Source: Deltaproteobacteria bacterium | GTDB taxonomy: Bacteria > Desulfobacterota > Anaeroferrophillalia > Anaeroferrophillales > Tharpellaceae | Assembly (NCBI GenBank): GCA_013153415.1 | Contig: JAADEO010000090.1 | Coordinates: forward strand, 1 to 12,789 | Reading direction: 5' to 3' | Length of the DNA stretch: 12,789 bases | Shown here: positions 1 through 5,893 of the stretch, piece after piece | Layout: every line of letters begins with the position of its first letter | Position numbering within the stretch: position 1 is the first letter of the stretch | The notes under the pieces: model-generated | What the model saw: only the letters and a program-made list of their open reading frames with translations | Told to the model about the DNA's origin: nothing | Database searches by the model: none | Program-made: the position numbers and the translations under genes

Positions 1-471
1 ATCGATATCAATTTCGGTGAAAGTACCACCGAAGGTGGTAGCGGTCTGGACGGCACCACCCAGTATGCCGATTCTTCGGCTACTTTTTCCCAGACTCAGG
101 ATGGTTTTCCGGCAGGATCGCTCTCCGGGGTCAGTATCGGCAGCGATGGCCTGATTTCGGGAATCTTTTCCAACGGTGAGATCAAAGGTTTGGCGCGTCT
201 TGCCCTGGCTATGTTCAACAGCCCCTGGGGGCTGGAGAAGAAGGGCGACAATCTCTGGGCCGAAACCATCAAATCGGGTAACGTCAGTGTCGGCCTGCCG
301 GGTACCGCCGGCCGGGGGACTATCGTCTCCAACGCTCTGGAGCAGTCTAATGTCGATATCGCTACCGAGTTCGTCAAGATGATTTCGGCGCAGCGGGCCT
401 TCCAGGCCAATGCCAAGATGATCACCACCAGCGACGAGTTGCTCAATGAGGTGGTCAATCTTAAACGGTAG
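1..471 (+). CDS. flgE: Flagellar hook protein FlgE, C-terminal part (5' end outside window)
   Basis: The open frame runs from base 1 to a TAG stop at 469-471, giving 156 residues of the end of a hook protein. FlgE polymerises outside the cell into the hook, the universal joint between the flagellar rod and filament. Two features identify it. A segment follows the pattern of the conserved hook/rod region (GLISGIFSNGEIKGLARLAL, then an FNSPWGLEK-like stretch and an ..WAETIKSG.. motif). The last ~40 residues are the C-terminal amphipathic helix of the FlgE/FlgG/FlgF axial family (SNVDIATEFVKMISAQRAFQ, then ANAKMITTSDELL and ending VVNLKR). The NVDIA..F..MI..QRAFQANAK pattern is diagnostic of the axial family; FlgE is preferred over FlgF or FlgG because of the threonine/serine/glycine-rich stretch before the conserved part. 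It is probably the last gene of a flagellar operon, since a strong terminator starts about 45 bases downstream. Confidence 0.9.
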   Translation: MDINFGESTTEGGSGLDGTTQYADSSATFSQTQDGFPAGSLSGVSIGSDGLISGIFSNGEIKGLARLALAMFNSPWGLEKKGDNLWAETIKSGNVSVGLPGTAGRGTIVSNALEQSNVDIATEFVKMISAQRAFQANAKMITTSDELLNEVVNLKR

Positions 472-514
472 CCGATGGTGACGCCAAAACCATCAATAAA
501 ATTATAATTTTCTA

Positions 515-552
515 AAAGGGGGTGAATCTGTGGTTCACCCCCTTTACTTTTT
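515..552 (+). terminator. Rho-independent terminator after flgE
   Basis: A perfect 12-bp stem (AAAGGGGGTGAA at 515-526 pairing with TTCACCCCCTTT at 534-545) encloses a 7-base loop and is followed by ACTTTTT. It ends the flagellar transcript and insulates the two-component genes. Confidence 0.9.
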
Positions 553-639
553 CTCCGGCATTGATTAGGTTCGAAACGATATCGATGGTTGCAGAAGTGA
601 TTTTAAGCTGTATTTCAAGTGCTTTGGAGGATTTCACCG

Positions 640-1335
640 ATGAAAGTACTGGTTGTTGAAGATGAACAGAAGGTCGCCAACTTTCTGCAGAAGGGATTGA
701 AGGAGGAGCAGTTCGTGGTCGACGTCGCCTATGACGGCCCCGAGGGGGAGAGCATGGCGATGGAGAACGATTACGACCTTATTCTGCTGGATGTGATGAT
801 GCCGGGCAAGGACGGCGTCATGGTCCTGGAGAGTCTGCGGGCGAATAAAATCGATACTCCGGTGATCATGCTGACGGCCAAGGATATGGTGGTTGACAAG
901 CTCAAGGGTTTTGAAGCCGGCTGCGACGACTATATCCCCAAGCCTTTTTCCTTCGAGGAACTGCTGGCCCGGATCCGGGCGGTCCTGCGCCGCCGCAGCG
1001 GGGCCGGCAGCAATGTGCTCAAATTTGCCGATCTGACATTGGATCTGATCTCCCATAAAGTTATTCGTGGCGGCAAGGAGATCGAACTGACCGCCAAGGA
1101 GTATTCCCTGATGGAATACTTCATGCGCAATCCCAATCGGGTTCTGACCCGGACCATGATCACTCAGCATGTCTGGGATTATAACTTCGACAGCTTCACC
1201 AACGTTATCGATGTTTATGTCAATTACCTGAGAAACAAGGTTGATCGCGATTTCCCGCAGAAACTGATTCACACCGTGCGCGGTGTCGGTTACATCCTCA
1301 GGGAAGACAAGAAGAAGGAGGGTGACAAAAAGTGA
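640..1335 (+). CDS. OmpR/PhoB-family two-component response regulator (CusR-like)
   Basis: A cytoplasmic DNA-binding regulator of 231 residues, normal for the family. The N-terminal receiver domain (about 1-120) shows the acidic pocket E7/D8, the phospho-acceptor D51 in LLDVMMPG, the switch threonine T79 and the conserved K101 in the KPF motif. The C-terminal winged helix (about 130-228) carries ELTAKEY.LMEYFMRNPNRV and ends in the typical TVRGVGYILRE. The ATG at 640 is chosen over an in-frame ATG-less upstream start at 619 because GGAGG at 626-630 lies 9 bases before it and MKVLVVEDE is the standard start of the fold. It overlaps the next kinase gene by 4 bases, so the two are surely a pair. 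Sequence style is closest to CusR/heavy-metal type regulators, but the true signal cannot be read from the sequence. A role in envelope or metal stress is inferred from HtrA lying downstream. Confidence 0.95.
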   Translation: MKVLVVEDEQKVANFLQKGLKEEQFVVDVAYDGPEGESMAMENDYDLILLDVMMPGKDGVMVLESLRANKIDTPVIMLTAKDMVVDKLKGFEAGCDDYIPKPFSFEELLARIRAVLRRRSGAGSNVLKFADLTLDLISHKVIRGGKEIELTAKEYSLMEYFMRNPNRVLTRTMITQHVWDYNFDSFTNVIDVYVNYLRNKVDRDFPQKLIHTVRGVGYILREDKKKEGDKK

Positions 1336-2780
1336 GGCCGGTCAGTATCAGGTTTAAGCTGACGGCCTGGTACGTTCTGGTTTTCGGCGTGGTCCTGGCC
1401 TGTTTCTGTTTCAGCATCTACGTGATGATGGAACGCAAGCTGATGCACTCGGTAGACCACCGTTTGCAGACCATGGCGGAACTGATTTCCAAGACCGAGC
1501 TCTGCGTCGTGCCGAATTTCCTGCCGCCCGATTTTGAGCGGCGCCTGAACCGGATCTTCGGTACCCGTCCGGTGGGGAAATTTATCCGGGTGCTCGATCT
1601 CTCCGGAGAGACCGGATCACGGACCGACAACCTCGACGACAAGAAGATCCCCGTCAACAAGAAACTGGTGCGCGAGGTCGTAACTACCGGAAAGATCATC
1701 TTCGAAACCCAGTATCCTCTCGGCCCGGGGATGCCGATCCGTTTTATCAACTTTCCGGTAATCGATTTCAAAAGCCACAAGGTCAAGGGCGTCGTCCAGG
1801 TCGGTACCTCGCTCGAGTTTGTCCGCGAGTCGATGCGTAACCTCCTGGTGGTGTTCTTCGTCCTTGGACCGAGCCTGCTTTTCGTCGCCGGCGTGGTGGG
1901 TTTCTTTCTGGCCGGCAAGGCCCTGAAACCGATCCGGGAGATCGCCCAGACCACCCGTCATATCACGGTCAACAACCTGGACGAACGGATTACCGTGCCG
2001 GTGGCCAAGGATGATATCGGGCAATTGGCCGCCACCATCAACGGCATGCTCGACCGGCTTTCGCTCTCTTTCCAGAAAATCACCCAGTTCACGGCCGATG
2101 CTTCCCACGAACTGCGCACGCCGTTGACCATCATGCGGGGGGAGTTGGAGATCTCCCTGCGGGGTGAACGCTCGGCTGACGAATACCTCGAGACCCTCGG
2201 CAGCTGTCTGGAGGAGGTCGAGCGCATGGCCAAGATCGTCAACGATCTGCTTCTGCTCTCCAAGAGCGATATGGGGCAGGAGGTCATAAAATTCGAACCG
2301 GTCGATCTTCGTATCCTGGTCAGCAGCCTGATCTCGCATTTCCAGATCCTGGCCGATGAACAGAAGATTCAGCTCAGCAGCACCATCGAAGAAGTCGAAA
2401 CCATCTATGGTGACCAGTTGCGTTTGCGACAGATGCTGGTCAATCTGCTGAGCAATGCGATCCGTTATACACCGGCCGGCGGCAAGATACATTTGACCCT
2501 GAAAAATGTCGACGATGGTATCGAAATCGCGGTTGCGGACACGGGGATAGGTATTCCGGAAGAGTCCATTCCCCGGATTTTCGACCGTTTTTACCGGGCC
2601 GACAAGGCCCGCAGCCGGCAATACGGCGGCAGCGGGCTGGGGCTGAGTATCGTCAAGTGGATTGTCGAGGCTCATCACGGCACCATCAAGGTCGACAGCG
2701 TTGTCGGAGAAGGCAGTGTTTTCCGGGTCAGTCTGCCTACCGGGAAAAGGGAGCCCAGAGATATAGAAAACATTTTCTGA
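1332..2780 (+). CDS. Membrane sensor histidine kinase, partner of the upstream regulator (CusS-like)
   Basis: 482 residues. Domains in order: TM helix 1 at about 10-32; a periplasmic sensor region of about 135 residues; TM helix 2 at about 170-193; a HAMP linker (about 190-243, starting at the ALKPIREI motif); and a HisKA dimerisation domain with phospho-acceptor H259 in ASHELRTPLT. The C-terminal HATPase_c domain has its N box at N375 (LLSNAIRYTP), G1 box DTGIGIP (403-409), an F box (RIFDRFYR) and G2 box GGSGLGLS from 432. All catalytic motifs are intact. Translation starts at GTG 1332, whose GTGA overlaps the regulator's TGA stop, with GGAGG at 1317-1321 ten bases upstream; this implies translational coupling. 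Layout matches the CusS/heavy-metal sensor family, but the periplasmic region has no motif that lets me name the ligand. The transcript probably ends at the terminator at 2961-3004. Confidence 0.95.
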   Translation: MRPVSIRFKLTAWYVLVFGVVLACFCFSIYVMMERKLMHSVDHRLQTMAELISKTELCVVPNFLPPDFERRLNRIFGTRPVGKFIRVLDLSGETGSRTDNLDDKKIPVNKKLVREVVTTGKIIFETQYPLGPGMPIRFINFPVIDFKSHKVKGVVQVGTSLEFVRESMRNLLVVFFVLGPSLLFVAGVVGFFLAGKALKPIREIAQTTRHITVNNLDERITVPVAKDDIGQLAATINGMLDRLSLSFQKITQFTADASHELRTPLTIMRGELEISLRGERSADEYLETLGSCLEEVERMAKIVNDLLLLSKSDMGQEVIKFEPVDLRILVSSLISHFQILADEQKIQLSSTIEEVETIYGDQLRLRQMLVNLLSNAIRYTPAGGKIHLTLKNVDDGIEIAVADTGIGIPEESIPRIFDRFYRADKARSRQYGGSGLGLSIVKWIVEAHHGTIKVDSVVGEGSVFRVSLPTGKREPRDIENIF

Positions 2781-2860
2781 ACCGGCGGCTATCGAAAAGT
2801 TTCACCAGTTGTTGAAATTAAGGAAAAATAATCTCTATTTAATGTTATTATAATTTTCCT

Positions 2861-3004
2861 CTGTTATATCTTTGTTCAAGAAACTCCTTTTCTTCCTTGT
2901 TGGCGGCTGACCCCCCTCCTCCTTGTTTGATTTGCTGTAATGGTAATTCTGGGTTCAGCCAACCACCCCTTGATCATCAGGTTGGTCAAGGGGTGGTTTT
3001 TTTT
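2861..3004 (+). ncRNA. Candidate small RNA or structured 3' UTR with anti-Shine-Dalgarno loop
   Basis: Two hairpins lie back to back. The first pairs GGCTGACCC (2905-2913) with GGGTTCAGCC (2951-2960; one bulged T) around a 37-base loop. That loop contains CCTCCTCC (2915-2922), complementary to Shine-Dalgarno sequences. The second hairpin, beginning at the very next base, is a textbook intrinsic terminator. A CU-rich single-stranded loop plus a terminator hairpin is the usual layout of trans-acting bacterial small RNAs. The 5' end given here is a guess from the TATAAT box at 2849-2854; the RNA could equally be cut from the kinase 3' UTR. It could also be nothing more than a structured trailer. 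Confidence 0.35.
2961..3004 (+). terminator. Strong Rho-independent terminator after the two-component operon
   Basis: A perfect 13-bp stem (AACCACCCCTTGA at 2961-2973 with TCAAGGGGTGGTT at 2986-2998) closes a 12-base loop. It is followed by an uninterrupted run of eight T (2997-3004). Confidence 0.95.
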
Positions 3005-3123
3005 GAGCTTCGTTCCTATCTTTACCTGGAAGCGATGGTTCCACCATCATATGTCAGATGTTTTTGTTCGGCGAGGTTTATTGGTAAAACAGTTATTATA
3101 AATCGATTTAATGGAGGTTGATT

Positions 3124-4566
3124 ATGACTTTTCCGCAAAGCTTCCGTATTAAAACCCGTTTCAGTTATGCTGGGCTCATAGTGGTCCTGTTTTTCGTCTG
3201 GGGAGCGCTGACTCCACTGGCTGCGGCCCCGATGCCGCCCAGTTTCGCGCCCCTGGTCAGCCGGCTGGCGCCGGCGGTGGTCAACATCAATACCGAAAAA
3301 CATGTTTCCTCTTCACGGGGATTCGATATCCCCGGTTATGGTCAGAGGGATCCTTTCGATGAGTTTTTCGGGCGTTTTTTCGGCCGCCGTTTCGACCGTT
3401 ATCATGGCCGTTCCATGGACCGGCCGGTTAAAAGCTTAGGTTCCGGATTTATTTTCAGCAGTGACGGTTACATTCTGACCAACAATCATGTGGTTGAGGA
3501 TGCCGATGAAATCAAGGTCACTCTGTCCGACGAGAAAACCTATGAAGCCCGTCTCATCGGCCGTGATGAAAAGACCGATCTGGCGGTTCTGAAGATCGAT
3601 GTCGATCACGATCTGCCGGCGGTTGAACTTGGTGATTCGAACCAGCTCCGGGTCGGAGACTGGGTGATTGCCATCGGCAACCCGTTCGGTCTGGAACGTA
3701 CGGTAACCGCCGGTATCGTCAGTGCCAAGGGTCGGGTGATCGGTTCCGGTCCTTATGACAATTTTATCCAGACCGACGCCTCGATCAATCCCGGCAACAG
3801 CGGCGGACCGCTCTTCAACATGCACGGCGAGGTGATCGGGATCAATACGGCAATTGTAGCCAGCGGCCAGGGCATCGGTTTCGCGATTCCCATCAACATG
3901 GCCAAGGATCTGCTGCCGCAACTGAAAACCGGCAAGGTTTCCCGGGGGCGTCTTGGTATCAATATCCAGGAAGTCACCGATGATCTGGCTGCCTCTTTCG
4001 GTCTTGATAAGAAGCAGGGAGCCTTGATTTCCAGGGTTGAGGAGGACAGCCCCGCCGCTAAGGCCGGCTTGAAAACCGGTGATATCATTCTCGCGGTCGA
4101 CGGTAAAAAGGTTAAGAATATGCGGGCGCTGCCCCGTATGATCGCAGCCAAGAAACCCGGCACCAAGGTCACCCTGGATATACTGAGAGATGGTAAAACC
4201 ATGCAGGTCGATGTGGTGCTGGATGATCTCGAAGGCGGAGTCGCGATCGAGAACGGTGAAAACGGATCCGAGCAGTTGAAATCCCTGGGGATGACCGTCC
4301 GTCAGCTGACCCCGGAAATGGCTGCCCGGTTAGGGCTTGGTCAGAAGCGGGGAGTGGTGATTTATCGTCTTGATCCAAATGGCCTGGCCGCCCGGGCCGG
4401 CCTCCAGACCGGGGATGTGTTGCTGATGGTCAACAACGCTGAAATCGCCACGCTCAAGGATCTGCAAAAGGCTCTGCGGGCCGGCCGTAAACAGACTTAT
4501 ATCCGTTTCCTGGTCCAGCGGCGGCAGATGCGGATCTTCGTGGTGGTCAAACAGAAGGGGAAATAG
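3124..4566 (+). CDS. htrA: Periplasmic serine protease, HtrA/DegP/DegQ (Do) family
   Basis: 480 residues, the usual length for a two-PDZ Do protease that degrades or refolds damaged proteins in the periplasm. The basic N-terminus, hydrophobic stretch (LIVVLFFVWGALTPLAA) and an A-x-A-like site near AAAP form a signal peptide of about 35-40 residues. The trypsin-like domain has the full catalytic triad: H122 (NNHVVEDAD), D152 (TDLAVLKID) and S226 (NPGNSGGPL). An arginine/phenylalanine-rich insert at about 75-98 corresponds to the LA loop. PDZ1 starts near residue 275 and PDZ2 near 385. The ATG at 3124 is preferred over an in-frame TTG at 3118, because GGAGG at 3113-3117 is 6 bases before it and overlaps the TTG spacing. 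The gene abuts prmA with no gap, so both are probably one transcript. Its place after the kinase pair suggests, but does not show, control by that system. Confidence 0.96.
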   Translation: MTFPQSFRIKTRFSYAGLIVVLFFVWGALTPLAAAPMPPSFAPLVSRLAPAVVNINTEKHVSSSRGFDIPGYGQRDPFDEFFGRFFGRRFDRYHGRSMDRPVKSLGSGFIFSSDGYILTNNHVVEDADEIKVTLSDEKTYEARLIGRDEKTDLAVLKIDVDHDLPAVELGDSNQLRVGDWVIAIGNPFGLERTVTAGIVSAKGRVIGSGPYDNFIQTDASINPGNSGGPLFNMHGEVIGINTAIVASGQGIGFAIPINMAKDLLPQLKTGKVSRGRLGINIQEVTDDLAASFGLDKKQGALISRVEEDSPAAKAGLKTGDIILAVDGKKVKNMRALPRMIAAKKPGTKVTLDILRDGKTMQVDVVLDDLEGGVAIENGENGSEQLKSLGMTVRQLTPEMAARLGLGQKRGVVIYRLDPNGLAARAGLQTGDVLLMVNNAEIATLKDLQKALRAGRKQTYIRFLVQRRQMRIFVVVKQKGK

Positions 4567-5490
4567 GTGGTGACGCCAACCGAAGACTGGTGGTCGTTCA
4601 CCTGCCGTCCTTTGCCGGGACCGGTTATCCGGGAGCGCCTGGAGGAGATATTCTACTCCTCCGGCTGTTCCGGCATCTGGGAGCATGGTGAGAAAGTCGC
4701 CTTGCCGGAGACGACCTCCGACCCGGAGCGGGAAGCGGGGGAGTTGACTGTCTACTTCCCCGGTCCGCCTCCCGAAGCCCCTGAACGGCTTGCCTGGTGG
4801 CCGGCAGTCGCAGAACTGGTTGTCGGTCGTCCGCAGGTCGAGCGGATTGCCGACCAGGACTGGATGGCGGGTTGGCGGGAGAAGTTCGCCCCGACACCGC
4901 TGACGGAGAGCACTCTGGTGATTCCCAGTTGGGAGCCGTGGCCGCCGGATGAAAATCGCCGGGTTATCAAAATCTATCCGGGCCAGGGCTTTGGTACCGG
5001 AACCCATGAGACGACCCGTCTCGCGGCCCGGTTGATCGAAGAGAGGCTGGCCGGTTTCAGCGATGAAGTCCGGAGCGGGATGAGTCTGCTCGATGTCGGT
5101 ACCGGCAGCGGTATCCTGGCGATCCTGGCCACCGCCTGCGGTATTGGCCGTATCCTGGCCCTGGATGTCGATAATGATGCATTGGTCAACGCCCGGGAGA
5201 ACTGTATCCATAACCGGGTCGAAAAGCGGGTCGAGCTCTCTGATCGGCCGCTGGCGGCGGTGGAAGAGCAGTTCGACCTGGTGGTGGCCAATATCATCGC
5301 CCCGGTTCTGGAACAGCTGATGCCCGGGTTTCCGAGGCTTCTGAAACCCGGTGCCACGCTCATCCTTTCCGGAATGTTGTCATCCCAGGCCGGTTCTCTG
5401 CGTGATCTCTGTCAGAGCTTTGGACTGGAGTGCGCTCCCCAGGTGTGTCTCGGGGAGTGGGCCGCGTTTACCTGCAGGCGTCAGGAGTGA
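4567..5490 (+). CDS. prmA: Ribosomal protein L11 methyltransferase PrmA
   Basis: 307 residues, about the family length. PrmA transfers methyl groups from S-adenosylmethionine to lysines and the N-terminus of ribosomal protein L11 in the cytoplasm. Signature motifs are GFGTGTHETT (from residue 141), which binds the substrate amine region; the SAM-binding glycine motif DVGTGSGILAI (176-186) with the acidic partner in LALDVDNDAL; and the VVANIIAPVL motif (N242 region), the PrmA version of motif IV. The first base follows directly on the htrA TAG stop; two GTG codons stand in tandem at 4567 and 4570, either of which could be used. The only binding site is AAGGGG at 4555-4560, inside htrA. Tight coupling to htrA is therefore likely. 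In many relatives a 16S rRNA methyltransferase gene (rsmE) follows prmA; here a tRNA gene does. Confidence 0.93.
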   Translation: MVTPTEDWWSFTCRPLPGPVIRERLEEIFYSSGCSGIWEHGEKVALPETTSDPEREAGELTVYFPGPPPEAPERLAWWPAVAELVVGRPQVERIADQDWMAGWREKFAPTPLTESTLVIPSWEPWPPDENRRVIKIYPGQGFGTGTHETTRLAARLIEERLAGFSDEVRSGMSLLDVGTGSGILAILATACGIGRILALDVDNDALVNARENCIHNRVEKRVELSDRPLAAVEEQFDLVVANIIAPVLEQLMPGFPRLLKPGATLILSGMLSSQAGSLRDLCQSFGLECAPQVCLGEWAAFTCRRQE

Positions 5491-5516
5491 TTTTTTTGCC
5501 AGCCCGTTTTTTAAGG

Positions 5517-5545
5517 TTGACAAGGTAGGTAAATTAGGTTAGAAG
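5517..5545 (+). promoter_or_regulatory. Sigma-70-type promoter of the tRNA-Glu gene
   Basis: An exact -35 box TTGACA (5517-5522), a 17-base spacer and a -10 box TAGAAG (5540-5545, four of six consensus bases) are followed by a GC-rich stretch GCGGC. GC-rich discriminators are typical of stable-RNA promoters under stringent control. The predicted start near 5552 leaves a leader of about 40 bases before the tRNA. Confidence 0.6.
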
Positions 5546-5591
5546 GCGGCTCCGATTTGCGGAGCGCTGAACCGCAGATCATCGCTCTTCA

Positions 5592-5669
5592 GTCCCCATC
5601 GTCTAGCCTGGCCCAGGACACCGCCCTTTCACGGCGGCGACAGGGGTTCAAATCCCCTTGGGGACGCCA
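5592..5669 (+). tRNA. tRNA-Glu (anticodon UUC)
   Basis: A full cloverleaf can be drawn. The acceptor stem GTCCCCA (5592-5598) pairs with TGGGGAC (5659-5665), with discriminator G5666 and an encoded CCA (5667-5669). The D arm is GTC..GAC. The anticodon stem CCGCC/GGCGG (5621-5625/5633-5637) holds the loop CTTTCAC with anticodon TTC at 5628-5630. The T arm is AGGGG-TTCAAAT-CCCCT (5642-5658). It differs from the E. coli tRNA-Glu mainly by a D loop two bases longer, giving 78 bases. It reads GAA/GAG codons and, as Glu-tRNA, can also feed tetrapyrrole synthesis. It stands alone with its own promoter and terminator. Confidence 0.97.
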
Positions 5670-5676
5670 GCAATCG

Positions 5677-5708
5677 AAACCACCCTGGTTTTCCAGGGTG
5701 GTTTTTTT
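5677..5708 (+). terminator. Rho-independent terminator of tRNA-Glu
   Basis: A perfect 12-bp stem (AAACCACCCTGG, 5677-5688, with CCAGGGTGGTTT, 5693-5704) has a TTTT loop and a seven-T tract (5702-5708). It begins 8 bases after the CCA end. Confidence 0.95.
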
Positions 5709-5730
5709 ATGGCTCGTGCCCACCCGGTCA

Positions 5731-5744
5731 TTCTCGACAGAAAG
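5731..5744 (+). repeat. 14-base direct repeat, copy 1
   Basis: TTCTCGACAGAAAG recurs at 5852-5865 with one mismatch, 121 bases downstream. Both copies lie in the non-coding region before the cyclase-ATPase gene. They may be regulator binding sites. Confidence 0.5.
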
Positions 5745-5810
5745 CCATTCTCCACCCTTTCCTCAAGCTTCATGTTCAATTGTTTTGAATCTTTGCATCT
5801 GAACTAGTCA

Positions 5811-5838
5811 TTGATATTAATCCATTTTTATGTTTAGT
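5811..5838 (+). promoter_or_regulatory. Possible promoter of the cyclase-ATPase gene
   Basis: TTGATA (5811-5816; five of six -35 bases), a 16-base spacer and TTTAGT (5833-5838; four of six -10 bases) lie in an AT-rich stretch. Transcription would start near 5845, about 50 bases before the ATG. It sits between the two copies of the 14-base repeat. Confidence 0.4.
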
Positions 5839-5851
5839 GTCGATTGCTGTC

Positions 5852-5865
5852 TTCTCGACTGAAAG
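5852..5865 (+). repeat. 14-base direct repeat, copy 2
   Basis: TTCTCGACTGAAAG differs from the copy at 5731-5744 only in one base. It falls just downstream of the predicted start of transcription, a usual position for a repressor site. Confidence 0.5.
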
Positions 5866-5893
5866 ATTTTTCCAGCCTTAACAGGGTAGCCTG

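Larger units (their letters stand above)
2781..3123 (+). other. 343-base intergenic region between kinase and htrA
   Basis: No credible protein gene lies here; a 74-codon open frame at 2897-3121 has no ribosome binding site and runs through a terminator. The stretch is markedly AT-rich at 2810-2900 and contains an exact TATAAT at 2849-2854 without a recognisable -35 box. After that come a bulged stem-loop (2905-2960), a strong terminator (2961-3004), and about 115 bases that should hold the htrA promoter. A TATAAA at 3097-3102 could be the htrA -10 box, but no matching -35 box is visible, so an alternative sigma factor is possible. Confidence 0.7.

Noticed and set aside
561..616. Possible promoter boxes before the response regulator (TTGATT at 561-566; TTGCAG-16-TATTTC at 589-616)
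   Set aside because: Each match is only about half of consensus in at least one box, so no promoter is called, although one must exist after the flgE terminator.
1617..2678. A 353-codon minus-strand open frame opposite the histidine kinase
   Set aside because: It mirrors the conserved kinase motifs in the opposite strand and has no start signal or domain.
2897..3121. A 74-codon + strand open frame between the kinase and htrA
   Set aside because: No ribosome binding site, and it translates through a perfect terminator hairpin and its T tract.
4330..5211. A 293-codon minus-strand open frame across htrA and prmA
   Set aside because: It spans two well-identified genes on the other strand and shows no protein family features.
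5557..5802. An 81-codon + strand open frame covering the tRNA-Glu gene
   Set aside because: It is read through the tRNA and its terminator; the RNA gene explains the sequence.
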